Shown here: piece after piece, positions 1-12,100 of the stretch
Layout of the letters: each line of letters starts with the position of its first letter
Numbering within the stretch: the stretch's first letter is position 1
DNA from: Rhododendron vialii
Taxonomy: Eukaryota > Streptophyta > Magnoliopsida > Ericales > Ericaceae
Assembly: GCF_030253575.1 (NCBI RefSeq)
Contig: NC_080567.1
Span: forward strand, 36,671,501-36,735,500
Length of the DNA: 64,000 bases
Reading direction: 5' to 3'
Translations under genes and position numbers: made by a program
Notes under the pieces: generated by a model
Told to the model about the DNA's origin: nothing
The model's input: the letters and a program-made list of their open reading frames with translations, nothing else
Database searches by the model: none

Positions 1-311
1 CTCAAGAAGCTTTTTGTATTCATTCAACTCTCACCCAGGTGCTACAATTACTGTGTTGGACCAGTCCATACGAGACTTCACCCCAGCTTTAATCAAGGGT
101 CCCGCTAGTGGACAATGATATTGATCAGTCGCTCCATTGAATACCAAGTTATAAAAATATATAGCATCAATAGTTGGCTGTCCCAGTCATGTGAGTTCAT
201 TTGACTTCACAATGAAAATCACAGCCATGGTAAGTTTTAGCCGCCACACTGCTCCCCCAATCTAAAATGCTGAGAAATTCAATGCGACAACACAACTATG
301 ACTGGTGACAT
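1..311. other. 3' flank of the PPR gene
   Basis: This stretch lies just downstream of the PPR stop codon on the minus strand and probably holds its 3'UTR and polyadenylation region. I see no coding frame or repeat in it. Confidence 0.4.
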
Positions 312-2372
312 TCAGCTTATGAACCCCCTGACAGAGTGCTGTAGTTCTAATTTCCACTTGACCAAGTCGTTCATTTCTAAATTCAAGCTGTCCAACATTG
401 AATATATAGCTTCTGTTTGAGAATGAGATCTATAGCCAGAGGTGAAGATGCCAACTCTGTTCTCCACATATAACCAACTGCAACCAGCAAACTTCTTTAC
501 CTCTTTCCCTCTCATCTTCTTCCTTATCTTCCCCATTTCAACCCACTTTCCCTCTGCAGCGTAAACATTAGCCAATTGCACATATCCCGCCCTATTGTAG
601 TCTCCAATTCTCAGTAGCTCCTCCTCTGCTTCTCTAGCAAGTTCTACATTCCTGTTCATCTTGCAAGCATTCAAAAAGGTCCCCAAAAGCACGGCATCAC
701 ATTCTATAGGAATTTTCCTCATAAATTTGACTGCCTTTTCTAGTTGATTGGACCTCCCGTACAAATCAATCACACATGCATAGTGATCACTTTCGGGTGT
801 TATGGCATAATTCTCTGCCATGGAATAGAAATACTTCTCACCCAGCTCCACTAAGCCACCATGACGACATGCAGACAAGAGTGCAAGAAAGGTGACTTCA
901 TCAGGTCTGAATCCTTTCTCCAACATTTCATCAAAGAGCTGAATAGCTTCATCTTGATACCCATGATGAGCATAAGCAGCTATCATGACATTGTAGAGGA
1001 TTGAATCTCTAACAATTGCTCTCTCAAACAAAAATCGTGCATACATTATATTCCCACATTTAGAGTACATATCAACCATGGCACTTATCAACTTCTTTTC
1101 CCATTCAATTCCAGATCGCAATACATAAGCATGAATTTGTTTGCCAGGACCCATAGCCGCTTGTAATGAACAGGCACCAAGCCCACTAATGAGGAACGAA
1201 GCATCAGGAATGGTTTCTCCCTTTGAATTGAACTCCTTTAAAAGCTCAAACACAGCTTCACACTGCTGGGATTTCACATACCCAGAAAACATAGCTGTCC
1301 ACATGACAAAATTCTTGTCAAAAGATGAATCAAAAAGCCTCCTGGCTTCTACCATGTTACCTTGGAATGAATATCCCACGATCATGGAAGTGATTGAAAA
1401 GGAATTTTCCAAACCAATTGCCGCATAGACCGACTCCACATTGTTCATGTTGCCGCACTTGGAATAAACATCAACAATGCCACTACTTATGAATGGATTA
1501 GAATACATCCCATCCTTTAAAACCCAAGCATGAACTTCCTTGCCAAGCTTCAAATTCTTCATACCAGAGCAAGCACTCAAAACACTAGCAAAAGTGTGTT
1601 CATTCCATCGAAATCGGCTCTTTGACATACAGCCGAACAACTTGATTGTCTCCTCCTCATAACCGTTTTGGGCATACCCTGAAATCAATGTATTCCAAGA
1701 GACTGTATCATTTAACTCCGGTTGGCTCCAAAATATATCTCTTGCCATTTCTAACTCCCCTTCTCTACAACAAGCAGCCACCATTGCATTCTTCGTAACC
1801 AAATCAACAACCACACCATCACCCACGTTAAACACTTGACATGCATCTCGAAAACATCCACATTTCGAATACATGTCAATGAGAGCACTCATCACGAACC
1901 CATCTGAATCATTCCCAGTTTTAACCATAAACGACTGCAGTTGCTTTCCATAACAAGGAACACATATCTTTGCCGTGAAATTAAGCATTGTTGCGAGAGT
2001 AAATACATCGATTTTAACCCCGTCAGACGCCGATTGCATATTCAGAAACAGTTTTAGTGCATGAGTTTCATACCCATCTGTTCTTACAAACCCAGACAAC
2101 ATCGAATTGTACGTGACTGAATCTTTCTCTGGAGCTGAATCAAAGAGTGCCTGTGCTTGATTCAGGTTTTGGGTTTTTAATTGGGCGCAAATCATGGCGT
2201 TCCAAGTGAACACGTTTCGTTCAGGCATTTCGTCGAACAGTTTCTGGGCTTCTTGCATGAGACGGTGTCTGGAGTATAGGTTGATGAGTTGGTTGGACGT
2301 GAATATTATGGGTGTTAAACCTGCTTTTATGGCATGGCAATGAAATTTAAGCCCGTCTTTCAGCGACCTCAT
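312..2372 (-). CDS. E-class pentatricopeptide repeat (PPR) protein, At3g18840-like
   Basis: One intronless 686-codon frame, ATG at 2372 and TGA at 312-314. The protein is a run of PLS-type PPR motifs from about residue 20 to 590; typical motif pieces are visible, such as LFDEMPERNVFTWNAMI, NTLISGYAQNGYEEE, VDMYSKCGN and EVTFLALLSACRHGG. After the repeats comes an E/E+ extension (YVQLANVYAAEGKWVEMGKI, then GCSWLYVENRV) and there is no DYW deaminase domain. Such proteins bind single-stranded organelle RNA and usually act in C-to-U editing, recruiting a deaminase in trans. Length and the sequence along its whole span agree with the Arabidopsis protein At3g18840 as I remember it. I see no clear targeting peptide at this start; the N-terminus begins almost directly at the repeat region, as in that homologue. 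A GA tract (2475-2496) lies about 105 bp upstream. The RNA target cannot be told from sequence. Confidence 0.93.
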   Translation of the reverse strand: MRSLKDGLKFHCHAIKAGLTPIIFTSNQLINLYSRHRLMQEAQKLFDEMPERNVFTWNAMICAQLKTQNLNQAQALFDSAPEKDSVTYNSMLSGFVRTDGYETHALKLFLNMQSASDGVKIDVFTLATMLNFTAKICVPCYGKQLQSFMVKTGNDSDGFVMSALIDMYSKCGCFRDACQVFNVGDGVVVDLVTKNAMVAACCREGELEMARDIFWSQPELNDTVSWNTLISGYAQNGYEEETIKLFGCMSKSRFRWNEHTFASVLSACSGMKNLKLGKEVHAWVLKDGMYSNPFISSGIVDVYSKCGNMNNVESVYAAIGLENSFSITSMIVGYSFQGNMVEARRLFDSSFDKNFVMWTAMFSGYVKSQQCEAVFELLKEFNSKGETIPDASFLISGLGACSLQAAMGPGKQIHAYVLRSGIEWEKKLISAMVDMYSKCGNIMYARFLFERAIVRDSILYNVMIAAYAHHGYQDEAIQLFDEMLEKGFRPDEVTFLALLSACRHGGLVELGEKYFYSMAENYAITPESDHYACVIDLYGRSNQLEKAVKFMRKIPIECDAVLLGTFLNACKMNRNVELAREAEEELLRIGDYNRAGYVQLANVYAAEGKWVEMGKIRKKMRGKEVKKFAGCSWLYVENRVGIFTSGYRSHSQTEAIYSMLDSLNLEMNDLVKWKLELQHSVRGFIS

Positions 2373-3110
2373 TTACATGAATATACACAGTTAGCCTGCG
2401 GGGTGGAGAGAGAATAAGCATATATGGATATCAGAATATAATCGTTCAAAACAGAATGTTTTTAGCCTGCGGGGTTAAGAGAGAGAGAGAGAGAAAACTG
2501 GCCTCTCAATACGAAATACTGTGGGAAAAAAAAAAACACAAATAGCGTTTGGAAATTTGCAATAAAATATCTATTTCCCTAGTCTCAATAATTACTTTGA
2601 ACATAACTCAATTTAGTATGAATGAAACCGAATCAACACGTAGTAAGTTTTAATAAATTTTTGCTCGAAATTGAGTTTGAGTAATACGGATTTTGAGAGT
2701 AATAAGTGGAGAGAGATAAATGAAGAAAATTTTACAAAAACCGTACCAGAGGTTTTAAGTCTCCAAAACGAACAATGAATCCGGGTGCATTTTCACAGAA
2801 TGCAACAAGTGCAATCACGCTGTCAAATTCAGCTCGAATGATTTACATAGAACACTACCAGATAAAATGACAATAATTACTCAATACTTCCGGGAAATAA
2901 AACACAAAGAAATATAACAGTAATTAAGATAATTAGACATCAAAGATTATTGTTAAGTTTCTCACTCGCCAAGAATAATGGCATTTACACATTCAGAAAC
3001 AACTGTAAACTATATTTGTGTACAAGTTTTTAACAAAGATATGGACCTACTTGCTACTGACAAGAAAATGAACAACTATGCACAGTCGAAAGTAGAAACA
3101 ACAGAAGAGA
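2373..3110. other. Spacer between PPR and HVA22k genes
   Basis: AT-rich spacer. It holds the 5' leader of the PPR gene (minus strand) with a GA microsatellite at 2475-2496, and the 3'UTR of the HVA22 gene near 2900-3110. The phrase TAGCCTGCGGGG occurs twice (about 2392 and 2463). No coding region seen. Confidence 0.5.
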
Positions 3111-6100
3111 TCATTCATCATTCTCTGATTCTGAATTCGGCACTAGAGGTGTTGGGCCTTCAATCTCACTCCTAGCTTGCTCTTCTCTACCAGTTGGACC
3201 TTCAATCGAGCGACTTCCACCGCTAGGTTTGCTCTGCAACGGGTGGAAGATACCGCCGACCACTTGGGTTGCTGGTAGAAGGCATGGGGAGGAAAAAAGA
3301 TGTTAAAACTCGTAGATGTACTTCCTCAAATGAATTGTACGCATACAAGTGGATATTCATTCTCATGTTTTAAAAATGTTATGATAGGACGTGAGAAATG
3401 GGATAAATAAACAACTAAATGAAACATAAAACAGACATAATTTCCAAAAATCTTCATTAGCTGTGGACCCCACCAACCAATACCTGTCCCCAAAATCTTC
3501 ATTAGCAGCGTCTTTGCAAACTGTAATCCTCCTTGTTGTGCACTTACGAATTTAGTCTGCAAATCAAGAAATCTATCATACAACCAGAATTTCAAACTCA
3601 ACAAATGTTTAGCGTAATACAAAATGGGTAAGAGGGTAAAGGCAGAAGGTTTAGGAAGGTTTCAAGAAAGATATTTAGGCAATTCAGCTCACAAATTCAC
3701 TATCTATTTATAATAACAAAAGCATTTTACTTTTGCTTCAACGTTCAGAAAGCCTGAACTCTCTCTCTTGTTTCTAATAAGCAGTAGAGAAGATAAGAGC
3801 AAAAAGTGGCTTCAAATGGCAACCGAGCATTTAGATCTCTTGCCCATTTCTAGACCAAACATGGAGGAGCTTAGCAGATGGGATGATTGCCTCTGCTAGC
3901 TATTGTTCTTGGCAGAAACCAGCCAAGATCAATGGATATAACAACATGAGAAAGGGCTTACCATCTCACTGTACAAACACCCCATGATTTGATCGAGTCT
4001 AGCTTGATGCCTCAACAGGAAAGGGCGCAGATGGTTCATATACAATTGTTTTGCCCCCTGTCAAACAGCAAGCGGTGTGCATAAGCATGTTGGAACTTGG
4101 AAGACCACATCTCAGGATAAACATAAAAAAGAAAACCCAAAATGCGTTGATGTAAAATGTACCCAAATTAAAAGAGATAGAAGTATAAAACCAGTAATAT
4201 CACAAAGTTACGAGTACTATCTCTACATTCTCCTTAGCGCTCCCAAAATAAATCTTACATCAACAGATGGAAGTTGAAGCCAAACTAGAAATGCCAACTT
4301 CATATGGTAATAGAGTGGAAACCTGATGAAACCCCCAAAAAAGACAACTATGAGATTGCATACCTCTCTGAACAGAGAAAGCTAAAAGCGACAATGGAAA
4401 ATACGGAGACTAAAAGAAATGAAAGAAGCACCAATTGGGTCGAAAGGTATTACCAGGAGAGAAATTTATCGGTGAAAACTTCAGCAATACTAAAAGATCC
4501 ATATGCTGCATAAATATGTAGCCTCATGAGAAATATCCAAAGGAGCACCGCAATGAGAGAAAAAAAGATCGCGTAACTCCATGATGGACTAGGAAAAAAG
4601 CTGAGTCTGACTAAAATAACCCAAGTTTTCCATAGTGCATCTGATTACAAGTTTGGTAATTCGCAACTGCACAACTAGATATATTAGTAATAGCCACCTT
4701 GGTGGGTCAACATCCAAAGTGCTTTTTAGACCATCAAATGATAGTTTTCAAAGGTTTTCAGTAGTCCATCCTATGAGTTAACTCAAACTTCCTCACATTC
4801 TCTAGTTTAAAATAATTAGCATGATGAATTGAACCCCTTTTTTCTTCCTCGCCAAGTGAAGCCAATTTCTTAGGATCCACTAGAGCTGACAATAAAATTA
4901 TAAAATTACTCAGTTTTTGTCGACTCCCCTCATATTGAATGGTTATACTAAAAGTGCAGCTGCAACAACCCACCTTCTTTGCAACATATTATGAGTTATG
5001 ACAAATACAAGGTAACAAATTAGAGCGCAAGCAATACTGGCAACAACATTTCTCACCTGCCCAGTACAAAAGCCATCTTTGCTGCTCATCTTGGTTTCTT
5101 GACTCAAGTGCTTTAAATGTCGAGTACACCGGCAAAACAACCCCCACTGAACAGCTGCGCAAGCGATGTTTTATGATGCATTAGCTGCCAAAATATAGTT
5201 CCTTTTCATGAGACTAGTTTCTTTCATTAGCCCCAGCATAACACATTTTACTTTCCTGGACAAACAAAAAGGACAGGAAGAAAAGTACCAGTAGTACTAC
5301 AATTGGCATCGTTGTCATTAACCTAACATTACATGAAACTATAAGCATAAAGTAAGATAAAACATGGACATACTTAAGGAACAGTGCTCCTCACCCAAAC
5401 AATACTCCTGGTAAAGTTCAACAGGAAAAGTTAAAACATCAGTTCAAAACTTACGATGCTGTTCGGAGAACAATGTTGGGACCAAGAGGACAACGAAGCA
5501 AACGCAGCCCAACCTGCATCCATTAGAACTCGACATCAATGGTCTATGTTTCTTCCCAATACATAGATAAAAGAAAAGAAATAGGAGAAAAATGTCCAGC
5601 TACAACCATGAAAACATGAAATGTTCCATAAATCATTACAATTACGAAGATTTAATAATCTCGAAGCCGTAGAGCACTACATTTCCATATTGGTTAATGG
5701 GACATGGCACCACAAAAGCGCAATCACACCAGCTTAAGAAGCAAAGACAAATACTTGTGTTAATGAAATGACGGGACTACAGAAATGGGGACATGACAAT
5801 TTTAAAAAAATAAGACACTGACTCAGACACAACAGGAGTCTCAAAAAAAGAATTAGACATGTTTTCAATTCCAGTATACCTACACACATATCACTTCGAT
5901 AACCCAAGTTAAGTTTATCAAACCCCTGATTTTAACTTCAATAACCAAGCTATTTACGACTTGCGAGACAAATTCAAGCCTTTTATCAACTGCCACGAGC
6001 ATCTCCTACTTTTTCCTAGCCTTCTAAGACTGCCACACTTCACCATCAGATTTTGAATATGCTAATTTGCCTAGCCTTCCAAGAATTCATGGACAACGGA

Positions 6101-6463
6101 AAAACAGATACTCTGCAATAAGCTCAATCTACAAAATCACAATTTAGTTCAACCATCAAAACTAGTTGACTTTTTTCTTCTTCATACCTAGCATTCAAAA
6201 GCCTTTCCCCAAGAGGCATACACGGTTACACACGATCCAATAAATAAATTCAAGCCCACAGCTACTGCATAAAGCTTACGGCAATCTCATTTCCCCAAAA
6301 AAATCGAAGTCCATGGAAATTACACAATCATATTCCTTTTACTGATCAAATAAACTGCGGAAAGTGGAACTAATACCCTAATCCGGAGGAAAAAAAAATT
6401 TGGCTCAGAGAGAGAGAGAGAGTATTTTACCTCGCTAGGCATATTCGATGCAAAAGCAGCCAT
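3111..6463 (-). CDS. HVA22K: HVA22-like protein k (TB2/DP1/REEP family), 8 exons
   Basis: Exons in transcript order: 6431-6463, 5455-5513, 5057-5154, 4454-4505, 4259-4322, 3962-4057, 3484-3556, 3111-3271 (636 nt, 211 aa). All introns are GT-AG and phases match throughout. The protein starts MAAFASNMPSEVGLRLLRC and carries the TB2/DP1/HVA22 core: VVLPVYSTFKALE, LYWAAYGSFSIAEVFTDK, FPLYYHMKLAFLVWLQLP, GAKQLYMNHLRPFLLRHQAR. These hydrophobic segments insert as hairpins in the ER membrane. REEP/DP1/HVA22 proteins shape tubular ER and take part in vesicle traffic, and several plant members respond to ABA or stress. The long tail after the core (LQFAKTLLMKILGT, then an acidic Ser/Glu-rich end) is what marks the k-type subgroup (Arabidopsis At4g36720). 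The first exon is only 33 nt, so the start rests on the match to that homologue's N-terminus. Confidence 0.93.
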
Positions 6464-6950
6464 TTGTCAAGGAGAATTCGCCGCGTCTCTCAGTAATCAG
6501 TGATCGATTTTTCCTTTTTCTTTTTGCCCGATGAACTGGAGGAGCCAAGGAGTGTTCAGTTTTAACACCTCGAAGAAATTTCCCGTTCGATCCCTTTGAA
6601 AGAACCATATTACTAATACGCACCAAAAGTGTGGCATTTCGCATTTATCTCCCCACAACTTTTCGCCAATTTCATTTTTTCTTTATCGGCAAAAAAAGTT
6701 TTATTCAGAAATTTTGACAAAGAGTACAATTTGATAGGGGGAGAGAGAGGAGAATCCAACCCTTGATTGGATGAAAAAAGAAAAAAAAAATGTTGGGGCA
6801 AAGTCCAAACACATCGAAATAAACCAGGCCCCAAAAAATAAAATCCATATAGGCGTAACCCACACCTCAAAGGACTCGGCCCAAAAATTGTGGAGTTATT
6901 CTCTCCACAACATTGCCCAATATTGTGGAGTTACTCTCTCCTATTATTAT
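6464..6950. promoter_or_regulatory. Upstream region of HVA22k
   Basis: Probable 5'UTR and promoter of the minus-strand HVA22k gene. A short GA-rich run lies at 6738-6752. A second GA run (6411-6422) sits inside intron 1, just past the first donor site. Short frames here show no family resemblance. No TATA box is convincing. Confidence 0.35.
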
Positions 6951-7190
6951 TACTCCCTCCGTCCCATATTATTTGGACTTTTTCAATATTTGTGTCAGTT
7001 TTCAATCGTTTGTATCTTCTAATATGAATCTCCAACAATATGCAATATGGATCTTGTTTGATAGTTCTCGATTAGATCTATAATACAAAGTTTTCAAAAT
7101 TATAAAAAATATCATAAATTGGGAGATATAAGAGTTTAAAGAACGACGTGAATATCAAAAAATACCGAATATTTTGGGACGGAGAGAGTA
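6951..7190. mobile_element. Stowaway-like MITE (copy A)
   Basis: About 240 bp, bounded by TA dinucleotides. The left end reads TACTCCCTCCGTCCC and the right end is its inverse (GGGACGGAGAGAGTA). The terminal CTCCCTCCGT and TA target site are the signature of Stowaway (Tc1/mariner-type) MITEs. The middle shares a run with the copy at 21267-21507 (ATGCAATATGGATCTTGTTT). Confidence 0.85.
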
Positions 7191-7436
7191 TTATTTATTC
7201 CATTAGTTAGACATCTTGAACTACTTCCATTGGTCCTCACTGATTCGAACTTTCACCAATGACTAAAAGGTCAAGTTTGTGCAGTGACGCTTACTCTGAC
7301 AAGGACTGCGAAAGAGACAACATTTGGATGATAATATACCAGGTAACCAAGTCTTGGTTAGCCAAAAATTGCTTGAGCTTTGACTCAATTGCTACTATTT
7401 GCTAAAGGAGCCACCACAAAAGCAAGTGTAGCAACC

Positions 7437-8209
7437 AAAGTTTTGAATACCGTATCGGTCAAGGTACCAGTTTTTTTTCTGGAACGGTACGTACCGGTAC
7501 CGGTTAAATACAAGTACCGTTTCGGATTTACCGCAACTACGATTACATATAATTATAACTCCAAAAACATACAATTACTTATAATATGAGTACCATTTAG
7601 CATCTCATGTGGGTGCATATTTATTGCTATGGGCATGGCTACATGGGATCAAGCCCCCAGTCACTTCTTGTTCTCATCCCCTGATCAACAAAAACCCACT
7701 TCCTTCCCTCTCTCTCTCTCTCCCCCTCACGGCCTCACGCCTCTCTCTCTACATCCCTCTGTATCTATATCTAACATCCCAATCCTTCATTTACAACAAA
7801 CAATCGATATCCTCATATAACACATGTTTCCTTTTCTGTTTTTCATTGACAAGGTAAACGAGACCGCCGGGGAAGAAACGAGGTCACCGGAGACGAGACG
7901 ACGTTCACCGCAAACGGTTTGACGTTCGCCGGAGACGCAGATGTGGAAGATCTCGGGCTACACCAGTGCATACAAGTGACATTGAGGCTGGGTTTTGGAA
8001 GTGCAGAGATCTCAAGATTCTCAACTCAAGCGGTGAAACATACAGGACGAAATCAGCGGTACTGTCATCTCGGCCGAGAATGGCCGGAAAATCCGTTACT
8101 CTCCGGTAACCACCGTTATTGGTGCCGGGACGGAATTGGAAGATTAGATTACCGGTTTCACACTATTCCGGTACGTACCGGCCGGTACAGAACGGAATTC
8201 ATAACATTG
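7437..8209. mobile_element. Non-autonomous Mutator-like element with perfect 9-bp TSD
   Basis: 773 bp flanked by perfect 9-bp direct repeats GTAGCAACC (7428-7436 and 8210-8218), the target duplication length typical of MULEs. The ends are imperfect inverted repeats: left AAAGTTTTGAATACCG, right the inverse of CAATGTTATGAATTCCG, followed by GGTACGTACCGG-type motifs at both ends. No transposase is encoded. The middle (about 7620-7980) is unlike the neighbouring AT-rich DNA: a CT-rich leader-like stretch, then GC-rich sequence after about 7853, which could be a captured host fragment. Confidence 0.75.
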
Positions 8210-8218
8210 GTAGCAACC

Positions 8219-9124
8219 CTACGAAGTACGTACAATACCTAGTTTAAAAGTGTACTTTTTATTTTTATTACTTGTCGCTTTTCACCTAGACCCTCTACCA
8301 GCCTCTATATATTTTCCGCTCTACAATGAGTATAACTTATCTCCTCTGGAAAGAGAGGAATTGTTCTTGGGCAGAAAAAGTGGGAAAATTGGTAATGAAA
8401 TACTCCGCTGGTTTAGGCGAGGTGCTATAGTAGAGTGAGTTAAGCTCATTCTTTTATCCGCTAAAACTCAACTTTAAGTAAGTCTAAGATGTCCATGAAC
8501 CAATCGGTAGCGGTCTGTTCCCAACCCAACCCAACTCAAACCTAATACTTGCAATTGCATATCACTAACTTTTTTTCCCGTTTTCGCTAATGATTTACGA
8601 GCGAGCAAATTTTCATACTTACTAATTCAAGAAGGTAAGGAGACAAAAAGAAGAGAAGCAGCTTAAACATCATACTATATGTTATTGAAGGGAATGCTAG
8701 CAAGTCTGATCGCTGCTACATATGCCAAAAGAAAGGGTACTATGCAAAACAGTGTCCAAATAAAGCAGCAAGAGACAAGATGGTGAGCTCTTTGGCTCTC
8801 ATTGATAATAATTTTGAAGATGCCGATAACATCACTTCACTATCATACATTCATACCCCATTCACATAACCGGTGCTTTTTTGGGAAAAAAATTATTCAA
8901 AATTCCTGCTGCTACACATTACATGCAGAATACATATTTCTTCCAGAAAAACTTGACTAGGATAAACTACAGATGAGGAAATAAATTAGCATTGAGGAAC
9001 AGAATTAATTTACAGCACAAGGAATATAAATATATCAGCTGACCGCCTAATTGATGCACAGCCACAGGAATTTCAATACATCAGCTGACTGCCAATGTAC
9101 CATAAAAAAATTGAACAAAATACA
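8219..9124. other. Spacer downstream of CSTF77
   Basis: Intergenic DNA holding the probable 3'UTR of CSTF77 (minus strand, just below 9125). Apart from the zinc-knuckle remnant at 8714-8758 I see no coding sequence. Confidence 0.4.
8714..8758 (+). pseudogene. Zinc-knuckle (CCHC-like) remnant of a retroelement or pararetrovirus
   Basis: A short open stretch encodes C-x2-C-x4-Y-x4-C, the spacing of a CCHC zinc knuckle with Tyr in place of the metal-binding His. It is followed by an N-K-A-A-R basic patch. Such knuckles occur in retrotransposon Gag and in coat proteins of Caulimoviridae integrated in plant genomes; the fragment is too short to choose. No protease, reverse transcriptase or LTR lies beside it, so it is a dead relic. 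Confidence 0.4.
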
Positions 9125-12100
9125 TCAGCCAGTGCTTCCAGAGAGCTCTCCAGAAAATGCACTTCCATATGACGTTGATCCAGTTTGTGAAACGGCGCCT
9201 CGAGCAACGGCACCTCGAGCTTTTTGTAATTGTCGTATCTTAAACATGTCTCTTGGGAGTGGTTGGCTTTGGACAGTTGCACTATCATCATCATCTTGCC
9301 CTACACGTGATAATACCTCCTTTTTAATCAAGCAATCAACTATGTCTCAAACCACAAAAATCTGGACACGTGCAAATCAGGTATATAGATACACATACCC
9401 ACTGAAGTTAAAAGTGGTGTGTATTGCCTACGTAACATGTTCAAGCATTGACATCAGTTTTGTAATTTGGGCAAAAATTAAGAAATACTTTTGAAAATAC
9501 TAGTTCTCATCAACAGAAAGAGATGATGTTCTGAAATGTCTATGCATTATAGCATAATGTACCATCTACAAGAGGAAGGAGATTCGGACATACCATCTCG
9601 ATCTCTCTTTTTCCCGGACTGTCTGTCTCTTGTTGTTTTGAAAGAAGAACCACTCGGAACTGGATGAGGTTTGCTTGATCCAGAAAGGTCACTCGTACTT
9701 GGAGCAGGGCCAGTTTGCAGCTGCTTTGAGGGGTTTACAGATTTCCCAATTTGCGCTGTTGGTATGTTGCTTTGCAGACATATTGATAGTACAAAATCAA
9801 CATCTGGCGATGGACCTGAAAATATCACAATGAATCATCAAGCATTAGCAACAGCAGATTAGACACATCACATCAATTGGTTTCGGGTGGATAATAGTGC
9901 ATCCAACTAATGAACAGTGCAAGACTGAAGTGAATGAAAGGTCTGAAGTAGGTGTGTACTGAACTACTGCATAACATTCAGGTTGAAGCCCGACATACCC
10001 ATGCTCACAGGGTGGGCAAATATGCTAATAAGTTGATGTTTTCCTGGAATTGAAACTCTCCTCACTGTCGGCGAACGAAGCACAATTAGTTGGAAACGTC
10101 TTGCTACACTGCCAAGTATGATTCAGGAAAACTTGGAAGTTACCATGGACTACAAGTTTCTTATAACTTACTTTCCTCGTATATTTCCATATTTCAATCT
10201 TTCTATCTTCAAGCATTTGCTAGTTGGGGCAATATGGCACATGAGTATGTAATAGCAAGTGGATGCTGAGAAACTATCTTCAAGCATTTGCTAAGAAGCA
10301 ATTGGAGGCTGGAACTGCAAAGAGGTGACAGAATCTTATGGATCAGATTGTTGAAAAGAATTAGGAAGGGATGGAAAGACTTTTCTTGCTTTTTGGCACT
10401 TGGGAGGGGTACCAGATGCGGAGTTGAAAAACTTGGCATGATGTGTGGTATACAGGATACATGAGATGCTATTGCTTCATATCATTGGTGGATGTTTAAT
10501 TCCTAATTAGTGCTGCATGCTAAGAAGCCAAAAGTATCTGCAGTTGATTTGGACCCAATTCCTACTTCTTTGCTTTTGAAATTCAAACAACATAGTAGGA
10601 AGAATTGGAAGGGGAAGTTGGGGATTTACCTTCTACAGTGGGCAAACTTGCTAGAAATGTTAGCAATGCAGGTGGTGTCGCTTTCAAAAATTCATTAGGA
10701 GCATTGGGTGTTCCACCAGCAACTGGTGCAACAGCACTTGGACCAGTCAACGTGCTTGAAACTGCTGGAACTCCAGGTCCAGATGGGCCTACAAAAACCA
10801 ACACCTCCAGTCAAATGATGTCGTGCCTCTGGGCCCAATAATGCCAAGGAAATAATCATAACATAACAGCATACCAGACTTTTGCCTTGGATCATATATC
10901 ACCATCCTAGAAGTGTCTGGATAAACAACTTTTGCAGAGGAATTATAATTGTTTGCCAGTCCTGAAGAGGCCTTATCTGTGCCCAAAACAGCAGGACTTA
11001 AGAACATCAAATGAGAAAGAAACTAAAACAAAATAATTTTTTTGAGTGCAAATGATAAAATATAGTACCTACAACAGCAGCTCCATCAGCCAGAGTGGAT
11101 CTTTCGACTTTCTTATTGATGTTTTTAGAAAGCCACTGAAAATCAACGTAGATTCAAGTAAGCAAAAAAAAGTGAATATTTATTTCCTTAAGATCTAGAT
11201 GGTCGGACACATATCTGCTTTTCCCAATATTTAGCAAATTTGCATTTATATGCAGTCTCATGTCTTCTTGATATATATGGATGTCCAACAAGACAGGAAT
11301 ATACCATTCCTAACTAAAAATCCGTGGGTACTAGCCACATTAGGAGTACAAGTATTAAGCCGTACGAAAACTTCTAAATATTTCTGTGTAACAAGATGAG
11401 AAAGTAAACTCGGATTGAAATTTTAACCAAATAACAAACATATATGAATGCACGCTTGGGTATAACACAAATTTTTGGCTGGACAACATGCCAGCCACAA
11501 ATTTAAGTAAAATCAAGCACAGCAACAAATAGCTAGGAGACAAAGAACTGATGACACTCCCCGTTCAAAGTTCAAATGAAGTATTACCTCTTGCCGTGCC
11601 AAATGATCCAAATCCTTGGAAGAGCAAGGCCAAAGATCCATGAAACTATAACGTGATACAACATCTTGTAGTGAAATATCTAAAGGTGATTGACTCTCTT
11701 CCTCTGTTCTAGAAAGTGCTTCTTTCCTTCTTTGCTCAACCTGTTCAGGACCCATCAGTAAAGCTCACACCTCAGATTCTCAAACAAAAAAAAATGACAT
11801 GACTTTGGTAAAATGCACAATGCAGAAGAGCCGGTGTTTACAAGGATTATGCCACGCAAACAAACTATACTTGTCTACGTTATGCATCTCTGTCACAAAA
11901 TGAGCAAGATTTGTCAGATTGTCCACACAAAAAGGTCTAGGTTGCATACATCTCAAATGTCAACCCCGTACGCCAAACTAACAGAGTCTAGAAGATGCCC
12001 AATACAAACCCAAACTAAATGATGCATCAAGATACGGCACTACCTTCAACATGCTAGCAAGATCTCCATAGGTCTGCTCAAATTGGGCGAATCTTTTCCA

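Noticed and set aside
6435-6870. Minus-strand frames of 69 and 85 aa upstream of HVA22k
   Set aside because: They overlap the HVA22k start exon in another frame or its leader, with no recognisable motif.
10605-10841. 78-aa plus-strand frame at 10605-10841
   Set aside because: Antisense of CSTF77 exon 20 (10630-10788), which fits the known protein.
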